Source: Myxococcaceae bacterium
GTDB taxonomy: Bacteria; Myxococcota; Myxococcia; Myxococcales; Myxococcaceae
Length of the DNA: 64,000 nucleotides
Reading direction: 5' to 3'
NCBI GenBank assembly: GCA_003818285.1
Contig: RPRB01000009.1
Span: forward strand, 1 to 64,000
Shown: positions 49,991 through 59,754 of the stretch, in pieces
Layout of the letters: each line of letters begins with the position of its first letter
Numbering within the stretch: position 1 is the first letter of the stretch
Program-made: the position numbers and the translations under genes
Notes under the pieces: generated by a model
What the model saw: the letters and a program-made list of their open reading frames with translations, nothing else
Told to the model about the DNA's origin: nothing
Databases searched by the model: none

Positions 49991-51351
49991 GAGAGCGCCT
50001 CCACCAGCGCCCGGAAGGTGTCGCCGCGGTGCTCGAAGTTGCGGAACTGGTCGTAGGAGGAGCAGGCCGGCGAGAGAAGGACGACGTCGCCGGCACGGGC
50101 GAGCGCACGCGCACGGGCGACGGCGCGGTCGAGCGTCTCGCAGGGATACACGGGCAGCACCGGGGAGAACTCCGCGTCGAGGAGAGGGGCATCCTGCCCA
50201 ACCGTGAGGAGCCCCGCGACTTTTCCGAGCGCCGCCTCCACCAGAGGCCGGTACGGCGCGCCCTTCCCCTTCCCGCCCGCGATGAGCCACAGCCGCTGGC
50301 CCGCGGGAAAGGCCGTGAGCGCCGTGAGCACCGCGTCCACGTTGGTGGCCTTCGAGTCGTTGATCCACTCCACCCCATCCAGCGTCCGGATGGACTCGAG
50401 GCGATGGGGGAGCCCGGGGAAGCCGTCGAGCCCGGCCTGGAGCGCGTCGGCGCGGACACCGGCGTGGAAGGCAAGCAAGGTCGCGGCCATCGCGTTGGCC
50501 AGATTGTGGCCGCCCCGCAGCGCCCGGTTGGCCAGCCGGAACCGCAGCCCCGCGAAGCCGAGCTGGAAGCCGCCCTCCACCGGCCCCGCCAGCCCGGTCA
50601 GCCCTGGAGGGGGCGTCGATCCGGGCCGCAGGGTGAAGCCGAACCGGCGCGCCCGGGCAGCGTCCACCATGCCGAGCGTCCATCGGTCGTCGGCGTTCAC
50701 CACCGCCACGTCACCCGGCTCCTGGTTCCCGAAGATGCGCGCCTTCGCCGCCGCATAGTCCTCCAGCCCGTCGTACCGATCGAGGTGGTCGGGGGTCAGG
50801 TTCAGCACCGCCGCGCCGTGCACCCGGACCGTCTCCATGCCCTCCAGCTGGAAGCTGGAGAGCTCGAGCACGTACGTCCTCCGCGGCGCCTCGAGGACCG
50901 CGCGCGCCAGCGGCGTCCCGAGGTTTCCTCCGACGAACGCATCCAGGCCTCCCGCCTGGCACAGCGCTCCGAGCAACGCGGTCGTCGTGCTCTTCCCGTT
51001 CGTCCCGGTGACGCCCAGGACGAGCGCCCCGGGCGGAAGGAAGCAGGCCGCGAGCTCGACCTCGCCCCAGATCGGGACTCCGCTCTCCCGGGCGCGGACG
51101 ATGGAAGGCAGCCGGAGCGGCACGCCCGGGCTCACCACCACCAGGTCCGGCCGGCCGAGGTCGACCGAGCCGACGGGTGCGCCGCCTCGGACCGCGACAC
51201 CGCGCGCGGCGAGCGCCTCCGCGCCCAGCTGCTCCGGGGAGCGCTCGTCCCAGAGCGTCACCCGGGCTCCGCGCGACAGCAGCAGCTCGGACGCGGCGAT
51301 CCCGCTCTTGCCCGCGCCCAGCACCGCCACCGTCCGTCCGCCGAGGTCCAC
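49987..51351 (-). CDS. murD: UDP-MurNAc-L-Ala-D-Glu ligase MurD
   Basis: The 454-residue ligase has TVAVLGAGKSGIAASELL, the ATP motif GTNGKSTTTALL, LELSSFQLEG, NLTPDHLDRY, INDSKATNVDAV and LLSPACSSYDQFRNFEHRG. It adds D-Glu. GTG 51351 gives the expected VDLGGRTVAVLGAGKSG start; a CTG two codons upstream overlaps the mraY stop as CTGA and cannot be excluded. Confidence 0.96.
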   Translation of the reverse strand: MDLGGRTVAVLGAGKSGIAASELLLSRGARVTLWDERSPEQLGAEALAARGVAVRGGAPVGSVDLGRPDLVVVSPGVPLRLPSIVRARESGVPIWGEVELAACFLPPGALVLGVTGTNGKSTTTALLGALCQAGGLDAFVGGNLGTPLARAVLEAPRRTYVLELSSFQLEGMETVRVHGAAVLNLTPDHLDRYDGLEDYAAAKARIFGNQEPGDVAVVNADDRWTLGMVDAARARRFGFTLRPGSTPPPGLTGLAGPVEGGFQLGFAGLRFRLANRALRGGHNLANAMAATLLAFHAGVRADALQAGLDGFPGLPHRLESIRTLDGVEWINDSKATNVDAVLTALTAFPAGQRLWLIAGGKGKGAPYRPLVEAALGKVAGLLTVGQDAPLLDAEFSPVLPVYPCETLDRAVARARALARAGDVVLLSPACSSYDQFRNFEHRGDTFRALVEALS

Positions 51352-51353
51352 GG

Positions 51354-52520
51354 TCAGCGCAGCTTGAGCGTCATCAGCGCCACCGCGCCGCAGACGATGG
51401 AGACGATCCAGAAGCGCACGATGATCTTCGGCTCCGAGAGGCCCTTGAGCTCGAAGTGGTGGTGCACCGGGGCCATGCGGAAGACTCGGCGTCCGGTCAT
51501 CTTGAACGAGGCCACCTGGATCATCACCGAGAGCGCCTCGGCCAGGAACACCCCGTGGATGATGGCCGAGGCCACCTCGTTCTTGCTCAGCACCGCCAGC
51601 CCGCCCAGGGCGCCCCCCAGCGCCAGCGAGCCGATGTCCCCCATGAACACGCTCGCCGGGTAGGTGTTGAACCAGAGGAAGGACAGGCCCGCCCCCACCA
51701 TCGCGGCGCAGAACACGGCCAGCTCCGCGCCGCCGGCCACCGGGAGGATCCCGAGGTAGCGCCAGAGCGGCGTGCTCACCAGCCGCTGCTGCCCGGCGAC
51801 CTCCTGCACGTCGGCGATGTGGAGCCCGCTGCCCGCCACGTAGCAGAGGATGGCGAAGGTGGCGGCGGCCACGATGGTGGGGACGATCGCCAGGCCATCC
51901 AGGCCGTCGGTGAGGTTCACCGCGTTCGATGTCCCGACCACCACCACCCAGCCGAAGAACACGTACAGCCAGCCCAGGTCGGGGTTGAAGTGGCGGGTGG
52001 GGATGAAGGGGACGGTGATGCGCGTCTCGAACAGGAGATGAGGTACCCCGCCCTTCCAGGTGCAGAGGATGCCGAACACCCCCACCAGGTAGAACAGCGT
52101 TTGCAGCGCGAGCTTCTTCTTCCCTGCCAGCCCCTTGCTGTTCCGCTTCGACAGCTTCAGCCAGTCGTCGAGGAAGCCGATGAAGCCGAAGCCGAAGGTC
52201 CAGAGCAGCGCCACCCACACCACCCGCGAGCCGAGGTCGGCGAAGAGCAACGTCGAGAGCCCGACGCAGACCAGGATCATCGCGCCGCCCATGGTCGGCG
52301 TGCCCTTCTTCGTCTGGTGGCGATCGGGCGTGTCCTCGCGCACGTTGTCTTGCCCGTGCTGCGTGAGGCGCAGCTGCTCGATGAACTGACGGCCCCAGAA
52401 CAGGCCGATGAGCAGCGCCGCCACCCCCGCGGCGACGATGCGGAAGGTGGGGTAGCGGAGGAAGTTGAGGAACCGCTGCGCCTGGGAGTCCTGGAGCAGG
52501 CGGTAGAGGAGGAAGAGCAC
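51354..52520 (-). CDS. mraY: Phospho-MurNAc-pentapeptide transferase MraY
   Basis: The 388-residue membrane enzyme makes lipid I. It has about ten hydrophobic segments and motifs GTPTMGGAMI, FGFIGFLDDWLKLSKRNSKG with the Asp pair, NAVNLTDGLDGLAI, and FRMAPVHHHFELKG. It starts at GTG 52520, 15 nt after murF, with no clear ribosome-binding site. Confidence 0.97.
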   Translation of the reverse strand: MLFLLYRLLQDSQAQRFLNFLRYPTFRIVAAGVAALLIGLFWGRQFIEQLRLTQHGQDNVREDTPDRHQTKKGTPTMGGAMILVCVGLSTLLFADLGSRVVWVALLWTFGFGFIGFLDDWLKLSKRNSKGLAGKKKLALQTLFYLVGVFGILCTWKGGVPHLLFETRITVPFIPTRHFNPDLGWLYVFFGWVVVVGTSNAVNLTDGLDGLAIVPTIVAAATFAILCYVAGSGLHIADVQEVAGQQRLVSTPLWRYLGILPVAGGAELAVFCAAMVGAGLSFLWFNTYPASVFMGDIGSLALGGALGGLAVLSKNEVASAIIHGVFLAEALSVMIQVASFKMTGRRVFRMAPVHHHFELKGLSEPKIIVRFWIVSIVCGAVALMTLKLR

Positions 52521-52535
52521 GGTTGCGAGGTGGCG

Positions 52536-53930
52536 CTAGTGTCCCCCGGAAGCCGCCCGTCCGGTCAGTTTTTCCACCATCCGCTCGAGACGCATTCCGC
52601 GGCTTCCCTTCACCAGGACGAGGTCACCGGACCGCAGCCGCGGGCGGAGCCATTCCCAGAGAGGCTCCACCTCCAGGAAGTGTGCCGACTCGATTCCCCG
52701 TGCTGAGCCGGCCGTCCACGCGCTCCGGGGGCCGAGGAACGCGGCCAGCGCCACGACCTGCGACACCCGCGCACCCAGGGCCACGTGCTCCTGCTGCTCG
52801 CCGGGACCCAGCTCCAGCATGTCCCCGAGCACGGCCACCACCCGGCCCTCACCGGCGAGGGTGCGCGAGGTGTCCAGCGCCGCAGCCATCGAGGCCGGGT
52901 TGGCGTTGTAGCAGTCGTCCACGACCGTCCAGCCGCCGGGCGCCTCCACCACGTTGAGCCGCCGCGCGTACGGGCGCGCGGCCTCGAGCCCCTGGACGCA
53001 TTCCTCGGGCCGGAAGCCCAGCGCGGTGGCGAGGGCAAAGGCGCCGGTGGCGTTGAGGGCGTTGTGCTCGCCGACGAAGCCGAGCGACACCGGCCACTGC
53101 CGGCCGCCGGCCTCGATGACCAGGGCCAGTCCGGTCTTTCCGCGGGGTCTGGACTCCACCAGCCGGACCTCGGCTCCGGCGGCGCGACCGAAGCCCAGCT
53201 TCGCGCCACGGGCCCGGGCCCCCTGCCGGACGACGTGCGGATCGTCCAGGTTCACCACCGCCGTGGACCGCGGCGACAGCCCGGCGAAGAGCTCACCCTC
53301 GGCGTCGGCCACCCCGTCGATGCTCCCCAGCCCCTCGAGGTGCTCGGGCTGCACGGTGGTGATGAGCGCTGCGTCGGGCTCGGCGACCGCGGTGAGCCGG
53401 CTCACCTCGCCGGCGTGGTTCATCCCCAGCTCCACCACGGCGGCCACGTGCTCCGGCCGGAGGCGGAAGAGCGTGAGCGGGAGCCCGACCTCGTTGTTGC
53501 GGTTGCCTTCGGTCTTCAGCGCCGGGCCGCGGATGGCGAGAATGGCCCCGACCATCTCCTTGGTGGTGGTCTTCCCGTTGCTTCCGCCGACCGCGCCGAG
53601 CGGGAGGGTGAAGCGCCGGCGGTGGAACCGCCCGAGCCCGCCCAGCGCCTGAAGCGTGTCCGGTACCTCGTACAGCGGAAAGCCGCGAGGGACCGCGGCG
53701 CGGGGGTGCTCGGCCTGGATGACCGCTCCCCCCGCGCCCCCGGCAACCACGTCGGCCAGGAAGCCGTGGGCGTCGAAGCGCTCGCCGCGGAGCGCGACGA
53801 AGAGCGCGCCGGGAGCGAGGGTGCGCGAGTCGGTGGACACTCCGTCGAACGGTGCGCGCGGCGTGGCGGTGGGATGTGCCCCGGTGGCGGCGACGACCTC
53901 GGCGTGAGTGAACCGGGGCTCGGCGGCCAT
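52536..53930 (-). CDS. murF: UDP-MurNAc-tripeptide-D-Ala-D-Ala ligase MurF
   Basis: The 464-residue ligase has the N-terminal substrate domain (GVSTDSRTLAPGALFVALRGERFDAHGF), the ATP motif GSNGKTTTKEMV, NRNNEVGLPL, LGMNHAGEVSRL, and DCYNANPASMAAAL. It attaches D-Ala-D-Ala to the tripeptide. Gap of 10 nt after murE. Confidence 0.97.
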   Translation of the reverse strand: MAAEPRFTHAEVVAATGAHPTATPRAPFDGVSTDSRTLAPGALFVALRGERFDAHGFLADVVAGGAGGAVIQAEHPRAAVPRGFPLYEVPDTLQALGGLGRFHRRRFTLPLGAVGGSNGKTTTKEMVGAILAIRGPALKTEGNRNNEVGLPLTLFRLRPEHVAAVVELGMNHAGEVSRLTAVAEPDAALITTVQPEHLEGLGSIDGVADAEGELFAGLSPRSTAVVNLDDPHVVRQGARARGAKLGFGRAAGAEVRLVESRPRGKTGLALVIEAGGRQWPVSLGFVGEHNALNATGAFALATALGFRPEECVQGLEAARPYARRLNVVEAPGGWTVVDDCYNANPASMAAALDTSRTLAGEGRVVAVLGDMLELGPGEQQEHVALGARVSQVVALAAFLGPRSAWTAGSARGIESAHFLEVEPLWEWLRPRLRSGDLVLVKGSRGMRLERMVEKLTGRAASGGH

Positions 53931-53940
53931 CGGCGGTGGC

Positions 53941-55446
53941 TCAGGCGGCTCGGGCCTTGGCCAGGGCGGCGCGAGCCTCGGCCACGTCGTCGAAGGGCCG
54001 CTTCTCGGTCCCGACGAGCTGGTAGCCCTCGTGCCCCTTGCCCGCGACGAGTAGCACGTCCCCCTCTTTCAGCAGCGACGCCCCGAGCTCGATCGCAGCT
54101 CGGCGGTCGGCGTCCACCAGGTAGCCGCGCTCGCCGCTCTTCGCCTTCCCGGCGCTCATCCGGCGGAGGCCTGCCTTCTCCACGCCGGCGGTGATCTGGG
54201 AGATGATCTCGTCCGGATCCTCGGTGCGCGGATTGTCGCTGGTGAGCACCACCAGGTCCGCGTTCTCCGCGGCCACCTGGCCCATCAGCGGGCGCTTGCC
54301 CTTGTCGCGGTCGCCGCCGCAGCCGAACACCACGACGACGCGGCCGCGGGCGAGGGTACGGGCCGCCTCGAGCGAACGGCGGAGCGCGTCGTCGCTGTGC
54401 GCGTAGTCGATGAGAGCCACCCGTTCCTCGGACTCGATGCGCTCCATCCGCCCCGGCACCCCCTTCATCCGGGCGATGCCCTCCTTCACGTCCTGGCGGC
54501 TGAAGCCGGCGCCGAGCGCCATCCCGGCGGCGGCGAGGATGTTCTCCAGGTTGTGCGGTCCCACCAGGGCCGACTGGATGGCGATGTCCCCCGCCGGCGT
54601 CTTGAGGGTCGCCTTGATTCCGGCGATGGAGTACTCGACGCCCGCCGCGGAGATCTCCCCGCCGTTGCGGCTGAACTTCCAGGCCATCCGCTTGCTGGAG
54701 CGGACCTCGTTGTAGAGCCGCGCGGCGTAGGTGTCGTCGCCGTTCACCACCGCCACGCCACCGGGGCTCAGGTTCTCGCTGAAGAGCTTTCGCTTGGACT
54801 GGAAGTAGGCCTCCATGTCCGGGTGGTAGTCGAGGTGATCTCGGCTGAGATTGGTGAAGCCCGCGGCCCGGAAGATGAGGCCGTGCACCCGGTCCTGCTC
54901 CAGGGCGTGGCTACTCACCTCCATCACCACCGTGTCCGTGCCCGCGTCGAGCATCTCGCGGAAGAGCGAGTGGAGGGCGAGCGCGTCGGGCGTCGTGTGG
55001 GTCGGCTCGAGCGAGCGGCCGGCGAACCGGGTGTCGATGGTCCCGATCCGCCCGGTGGCCGCACCCCCGGCGGCGCAGATGGACTCCAGCAGCCAGGTGG
55101 TGGTGGTCTTCCCGTTGGTCCCGGTGACCCCCAGCAGCATCAGCTCACCGGCCGGCTTCCGGTAGAAGTTCGCCGCGATCAGCGCCAGCGCCTGCCGTGT
55201 GTTCGGCACCTGGAACACCGGGCCGTCGGCCTGCACCGGACGCTGCGCCACCACCGCCACCGCGCCCTTCTGCTTGGCGTCGGCGACGAAGGTCGCCCCG
55301 TCGGAGGTGGCCCCCGGGATGGCGACGAAGAGGTCGCCCGGCTTCACCTTGCGCGAGTCGTGGGCAACGCCGGTGACCTCGAGCGACGCCCGAGAGCCGG
55401 ACTGCTGCTCGGCACCAATCCCCGCCAACACTTCGGTCAACTTCAT
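53941..55446 (-). CDS. murE: UDP-MurNAc-tripeptide synthetase MurE, meso-DAP type
   Basis: The 501-residue ligase has the VAHDSRKVKPGDLFVAIPG domain, the ATP motif GTNGKTTTTWLLES, and TPDALALHSLFREML. The specificity motif is TSDNPRTEDP; DNPR is the signature of meso-diaminopimelate addition, as in Gram-negative cell walls. ATG 55446 (MKLTEVLAGI) is preferred over a start 11 codons earlier. Gap of 16 nt after ftsI. Confidence 0.96.
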   Translation of the reverse strand: MKLTEVLAGIGAEQQSGSRASLEVTGVAHDSRKVKPGDLFVAIPGATSDGATFVADAKQKGAVAVVAQRPVQADGPVFQVPNTRQALALIAANFYRKPAGELMLLGVTGTNGKTTTTWLLESICAAGGAATGRIGTIDTRFAGRSLEPTHTTPDALALHSLFREMLDAGTDTVVMEVSSHALEQDRVHGLIFRAAGFTNLSRDHLDYHPDMEAYFQSKRKLFSENLSPGGVAVVNGDDTYAARLYNEVRSSKRMAWKFSRNGGEISAAGVEYSIAGIKATLKTPAGDIAIQSALVGPHNLENILAAAGMALGAGFSRQDVKEGIARMKGVPGRMERIESEERVALIDYAHSDDALRRSLEAARTLARGRVVVVFGCGGDRDKGKRPLMGQVAAENADLVVLTSDNPRTEDPDEIISQITAGVEKAGLRRMSAGKAKSGERGYLVDADRRAAIELGASLLKEGDVLLVAGKGHEGYQLVGTEKRPFDDVAEARAALAKARAA

Positions 55447-55462
55447 GTACGCAAATCCTTGC

Positions 55463-57466
55463 TCAGGGCGAGGCGCCAAGCTCGAGCGTCACTCTCGCCC
55501 CACGCGCCACATGCGCGCCGGGGGCTGGCGACTGCGCCATCACCCGTCCACTGCCACGAAGTCTGGGCTCCAGGGAGGTCGCCAGCAGGCGCGCCACGGC
55601 ATCACGACCGACCTGTCCTTGCACGTTCGGGACCGACACACTCCCCTGCTCCAGCCGCTCGGTGACCGGCTGGGCCGCGGCGGGCTCCTCCTTTACCTGC
55701 ATCGGGGGTGGGTTGGGAACCTTCTTGGCGCTGGCAAGCACGGAAAGCGACGGTGGGACGCCAAGGTAGGGAAGGACCGCCGTGGCGACCTCCTTGAACG
55801 CCGGGGCGGCGACCAGGCCTCCGTACACGTCGGTCTTGGGCTCGTCGATCATCACGTAGATGACCAGCCGGGGGTCGTCGGCCGGGACGATGCCCGCGAA
55901 GCTCGCGATTCGCTTGTCGGAGTAACCGCGTGCCACCGGGTCGGGCTTCTGCGAGGTGCCGGTCTTCCCGGCCACCCGGTACGCCTCGAGCGCACCCCGA
56001 GGAGCGGTGCCGTCCTTCTGGACCACGCCTTCGAGCATCTGGACCACCTGGCGCGCGGTCCGCTCGCTCACCGCCTGCCGCACCTGGGTGGGCTGGTTCT
56101 CGAGGAGCACCACCCCGTCCGGGTCGGTGACCCGGGAGACGAGGTAGGGCCGCATCAGGACGCCCCGGTTGGCCAGCGCTCCATACCCCGCGGCTACCTG
56201 GACCGCGGTCGCGCTCAGCCCCTGCCCGAAGGCCTGGGTGGCCAGGGTCACCTCGGCCTTGGGGTAGGGAATGCTGCCCTTGCCCTCGCCGGGGAGGGCG
56301 AGCCCGGTCCGCTCGCCGAAGCCGAAGCGGCGGGCGGTCCGCATCATCCCCTCGCGGCCGAGCCGCTGGGCCAGCTTGGCGGCGCCGATGTTGGAGGAGA
56401 CCGCGAGGATGCGGGCGAGGTTCAGCATCCCGTGCGGGTGGGTGTCGTGGATGACGTGCCGGCCCACCTCCCAGCTTCCCCCCTCGCAGTCGAGGGAGTC
56501 CTCGGGCCGGACGGCGCGCTCCTCCAGCGCCGCTGCGGCGACGAAGGCCTTGTAGGTGCTGCCCGGCTCGAAGAGGTCCAGCGCCGGCCGGTCCCGCAGC
56601 GCGCCGGCGGCGATGCCCGGTGCCGGGGCATTGGGGTTGACCCGGGGGGTCTGGGCCAGCGCGAGCAGCTCGCCGGTCCGTGGGTCCAGGACCACCAGCA
56701 TCCCGGCGATGGCCTTGCTCTCGTCCACCGCTCGGTCGAGCGCCTTCTCCGCCGCGTACTGCACCTGTCGATCGAGGGTGAGGGTCACCGTCGCTCCCCG
56801 GCGGCCGACCGCCTCGGGCGCGCCCTGGAGGAGGAGATTCCGGCCCCGGGCGTCGCGGGTTCCCTCCACCTTCTCGCTCTGTCCGGACAGCTCGTCCTCG
56901 AACGCCAGCTCGAGCCCCTCCAGCCCGTGGCCGTCCGTGCCGACCACGCCCAGCACCTGGGCCCCGAGCTCGCGCTGCGGGTAGAAGCGCTTCGGCTCCT
57001 TCGCGACCCCCAGACCGGGAACCTCCAGCCGCTGCGCGAGGGTGACCTCCTGAGGCGTCACCTGGCGCTTCACCCAGGCGAAGCGGCGGCCGCGGGCGAG
57101 CCGGGCCTCGAGCTCGGCGGCGTCCAGGTGGAGCGTCCGGGCGAGGTCGCGGGCAGCGCGCCGGAGGTCGCCGACCATCGAGGGGTCCAGCCAGAGCGAG
57201 TCCACCTCCACGCTCTGGGCCAGGGGGATGCCACGGCGGTCGTAGATGTCGCCGCGCCGGGCGGGGATCTCCATCTCCCGCACCGTCTGGTCCGTGGCCA
57301 TCGAGGTGAGCCGGGCGCGCTGGAGGACCTGAAGGCTGACCGCGCGGGCCAGCGTCGCTCCGAGCGCGGCCATGAGCAGCCCGCCCATGACCAGCACCCG
57401 CGCCCGGGTCCAGCGGGTCAGCTCCGCCGGAGGACGTCCACGCTCGGTGGACCGGCGGGGGATCAT
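55463..57466 (-). CDS. ftsI: Septal transpeptidase FtsI (class B PBP) with PASTA domain
   Basis: The 667-residue penicillin-binding protein has an N-terminal transmembrane helix, a PBP dimerisation domain (IPARRGDIYDRRGIPLAQS), and the transpeptidase motifs S303-T-Y-K (FEPGSTYKAF), SSN (AVSSNIGAAK) and KTG (GKTGTSQKP). A C-terminal PASTA domain follows (VSVPNVQGQVGRDAVARLL). PASTA tails on FtsI are rare in Enterobacteria but common in Gram-positives and some deltaproteobacterial groups. ATGA overlap with ftsL. Confidence 0.95.
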   Translation of the reverse strand: MIPRRSTERGRPPAELTRWTRARVLVMGGLLMAALGATLARAVSLQVLQRARLTSMATDQTVREMEIPARRGDIYDRRGIPLAQSVEVDSLWLDPSMVGDLRRAARDLARTLHLDAAELEARLARGRRFAWVKRQVTPQEVTLAQRLEVPGLGVAKEPKRFYPQRELGAQVLGVVGTDGHGLEGLELAFEDELSGQSEKVEGTRDARGRNLLLQGAPEAVGRRGATVTLTLDRQVQYAAEKALDRAVDESKAIAGMLVVLDPRTGELLALAQTPRVNPNAPAPGIAAGALRDRPALDLFEPGSTYKAFVAAAALEERAVRPEDSLDCEGGSWEVGRHVIHDTHPHGMLNLARILAVSSNIGAAKLAQRLGREGMMRTARRFGFGERTGLALPGEGKGSIPYPKAEVTLATQAFGQGLSATAVQVAAGYGALANRGVLMRPYLVSRVTDPDGVVLLENQPTQVRQAVSERTARQVVQMLEGVVQKDGTAPRGALEAYRVAGKTGTSQKPDPVARGYSDKRIASFAGIVPADDPRLVIYVMIDEPKTDVYGGLVAAPAFKEVATAVLPYLGVPPSLSVLASAKKVPNPPPMQVKEEPAAAQPVTERLEQGSVSVPNVQGQVGRDAVARLLATSLEPRLRGSGRVMAQSPAPGAHVARGARVTLELGASP

Positions 57467-57846
57467 CGTGGCGAGCGGCGATCGGCCAGCGTGCGCCGGC
57501 CCTCGGCGCCGTGGGTCGCCACCGGCGCCGTCCGAGCTGCGACCGAGTCGACCACCGACGCATCCGGCGGTCCCATCCCCAGCTGACCGCGGGCGATGGC
57601 CTCCAGGCGCGCCGGGCGCTTGAGGGTGGCCAGCTCGAGCTTCAGCCGGTCGTTGGCCAGGGCCAGGGTGCGGCTCTCGGACTCGAGCGACGACAGCCGG
57701 TACGCCGCGTCCACGACCCGACTCCGCGAGGCGACGTGGAGGATGCCCACCGCCCCGAGCAGTCCGAAGCACAGCACCACCGGAAGCATCTGCCCCAGCA
57801 CCGCGCCGAGCGAGACGCGGCGCCCCTTCCCCGAATTCCGGCTCAT
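57463..57846 (-). CDS. ftsL: Cell division protein FtsL
   Basis: The 127-residue bitopic protein has a basic N-terminus, a transmembrane helix ([19 protein letters not shown]), and a coiled-coil region ([20 protein letters not shown]). A short tail of ~45 residues follows the coiled coil. Position between rsmH and ftsI, with ATGA overlaps on both sides, supports the call more than sequence, which is always weakly conserved. Confidence 0.88.
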   Translation of the reverse strand: MSRNSGKGRRVSLGAVLGQMLPVVLCFGLLGAVGILHVASRSRVVDAAYRLSSLESESRTLALANDRLKLELATLKRPARLEAIARGQLGMGPPDASVVDSVAARTAPVATHGAEGRRTLADRRSPR

Positions 57847-58754
57847 GCCACCCTCTCCACGGCCCGGAGCCGCGCGCTGCGCGCCCGGGGATTCTGGCCC
57901 ACCTCGGCGTCCGAGGCCTGCACCGCCCGCCGGGTGAGGACCCGGAACGTCCCCTGCGCCCCGCAGGCACAGACTGGCAACCCGGGCGGGCACGTGCAGC
58001 GACCCTCGAGCGCGCGGAAGGCCTGCTTCACCGCGCGGTCCTCGAGGCTATGGAAGGCGATGACCGCCGCCCGGCCTCCCACGCGGAGCAGACGCGGCAG
58101 CGAGGCGAGGACCCGGTCCAGCTCGCCCAGCTCGTCGTTCACCGCGATCCGCAGCGCCTGGAAGGTGCGCGTCGCCACGTGCACCTTCGAGGGCCAGGCC
58201 TTGCGCGGCACCGCCCGCTTCACGGAGGCGACGGCCTGCACGGTGGTGGTCGGCAGGTCCTGCTTCAGCGCCCGGGCGATGGGCCTTGCGAACGGCTCCT
58301 CCCCGATCTCCCGCAGCACCGCCGTCAGCTCCGACTCGGACAGCCGGCGGATCAGCTCGGCGGCGGTCTCGCCCTCGCGTCCCATCCGCATGTCGAGCGG
58401 GCCCTCGGCCTGAAAGCTGAAGCCGCGCTCGGGCGTGTCGAGCTGGGGGCTGCTCACCCCGAGGTCCAGCAGCACGCCGTCCACCGGGAGCAGATTCAAA
58501 GAGCCGAGCAGCGACTCCAGCTCTCCCGCCCGCCCTTCCAGCGCCCGGAACCGCTCGGAGCCGGCGAGCCGGGCGCGGGCGGCCGCGATGGCGGACGGAT
58601 CTCGATCCACGCCGATGACCTCGGCTCCAGCCGCGAGCAAGGCCTCGGCGTGCCCGCCTCCTCCGAGCGTCGCGTCCACCAGGCGCCTTCCGGGAACCGG
58701 CTTCAAGAGCTGCACCACCTCGTCGCGGAGGACGGTTGCGTGGACGAACGCCAA
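57843..58754 (-). CDS. rsmH: 16S rRNA (cytosine1402-N4)-methyltransferase RsmH
   Basis: The 303-residue enzyme (MraW) has [73 protein letters not shown] and [14 protein letters not shown]. It starts at TTG 58754, where [14 protein letters not shown] aligns with the usual start; no ATG is suitable. It follows the STAS gene by 12 nt. Confidence 0.95.
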   Translation of the reverse strand: MAFVHATVLRDEVVQLLKPVPGRRLVDATLGGGGHAEALLAAGAEVIGVDRDPSAIAAARARLAGSERFRALEGRAGELESLLGSLNLLPVDGVLLDLGVSSPQLDTPERGFSFQAEGPLDMRMGREGETAAELIRRLSESELTAVLREIGEEPFARPIARALKQDLPTTTVQAVASVKRAVPRKAWPSKVHVATRTFQALRIAVNDELGELDRVLASLPRLLRVGGRAAVIAFHSLEDRAVKQAFRALEGRCTCPPGLPVCACGAQGTFRVLTRRAVQASDAEVGQNPRARSARLRAVERVA

Positions 58755-58766
58755 GGAACGGCCGCT

Positions 58767-59156
58767 TCAGTGCAGCCAGGCGGTGTGGCCCTGGCTCAGC
58801 GCCTCTCGCGCATCGCCCGCGTCCGGGTAGATCTCGAACGCGTCGTGCGCGCCGGCGGCGCGGAGGATGGCCAGCAGGTACCGCGACACCCCGGCGAGCT
58901 TCACGTCCCCGCCCCGGCGCCGGTACTCCTCGGCCTGCGAGACCAGCCAGGGGACGCCCCGGTAGTCGACGTGGCTGACGTCGGTGAGGTCGAGCACCAG
59001 CCAGACGCAGCCCTGATCCAGGAGCCGCACCATCCGGTCGCGGATCGCGCGGAGCGCGTCGCGGTCCAGCTCGCCCATGCAGGAGAGCGTGGTGTGCTTC
59101 AGCCTGAGAGAGGGCTCGGGCTCGAGCTGCCTCGCCTTCTTCGCCGCCTTGATCAC
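58767..59156 (-). CDS. STAS-domain protein lacking the phosphorylatable Ser
   Basis: The 129-residue protein is a STAS (SpoIIAA-like) domain: [20 protein letters not shown], then [23 protein letters not shown] and a C-terminal helix typical of anti-anti-sigma proteins. The regulatory Ser/Thr in the D-S-S/G-G motif is Tyr here (VDYRGV), so the SpoIIAB-type phospho-switch looks absent. GTG start in a GTGA overlap with mraZ, and rsmH follows closely. A division-linked role is inferred from position only. Confidence 0.87.
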   Translation of the reverse strand: MIKAAKKARQLEPEPSLRLKHTTLSCMGELDRDALRAIRDRMVRLLDQGCVWLVLDLTDVSHVDYRGVPWLVSQAEEYRRRGGDVKLAGVSRYLLAILRAAGAHDAFEIYPDAGDAREALSQGHTAWLH

Positions 59157-59617
59157 GATTGCTCCCTTCCGTGGCGCAGCTCGGTGAGCACGCGCATGAC
59201 GTCGGCCGAGTCGGCGGCACCGCGCGCGTCCTCCTGCGCCCTGCGCCATCCGTCCCGGCTCCACACCTCGATGACCTTCACCATCCCCGCCCAGACCACG
59301 TCCTTCTCCAGGCCGGCGTGCGCGCGGAGCGTGGGCGGGATCAGGATCCGGCCCAGCTTGTCGACCGGGCACTCCTGGGCTGGCGCCACGTAGAGCCGCA
59401 TCAAGGTCTTCACCCCCGGCTCCATGGGGTTGCGCGTGGCGAGGGAAGCCTCGAGCAGCTCCCACTCCCGGGCCGGGTAGGCGTGCAGGCAGGGGTCGAG
59501 GGCGGTCGTGACGATGAGCCGCTCGTCGTAGGCGCCCACCAGCGTCTCCCGGAGCTTGGCCGGAAGGCTGGTTCGCCCCTTGCCGTCGATCTGATGCTCG
59601 TAGACGCCCCGGAACAC
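59153..59617 (-). CDS. mraZ: Division/cell-wall cluster regulator MraZ
   Basis: The 154-residue protein has two AbrB-like SpoVT domains: [23 protein letters not shown] and [21 protein letters not shown]. MraZ is a nucleoid-associated repressor of its own operon. GTG 59617 matches the conserved (M)FRG start; GTG 59653 would add 12 residues and is the alternative. The 100-137 bp upstream, shared with a divergent PilZ gene, should hold the dcw promoter. I did not find the TGGG-type MraZ boxes there with confidence. Confidence 0.93.
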   Translation of the reverse strand: MFRGVYEHQIDGKGRTSLPAKLRETLVGAYDERLIVTTALDPCLHAYPAREWELLEASLATRNPMEPGVKTLMRLYVAPAQECPVDKLGRILIPPTLRAHAGLEKDVVWAGMVKVIEVWSRDGWRRAQEDARGAADSADVMRVLTELRHGREQS

Positions 59618-59754
59618 ACGGTTGCCTGCCGCTGGAGATCCCTGCTGATCCACTCCATACCACTTCTTTCCATCGTTGATCCAGAAAGACGGGGAGGCCC
59701 ACCCCTGGAGGACTTGTGGGCCCCTCGACTTTCCGGGAACTTTGCCGTCCGCCG

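Noticed and set aside
59618-59754. MraZ-binding TGGG repeats upstream of mraZ
   Set aside because: Some GTGGG-like words occur, but not as evenly spaced direct repeats, so I did not annotate an operator.
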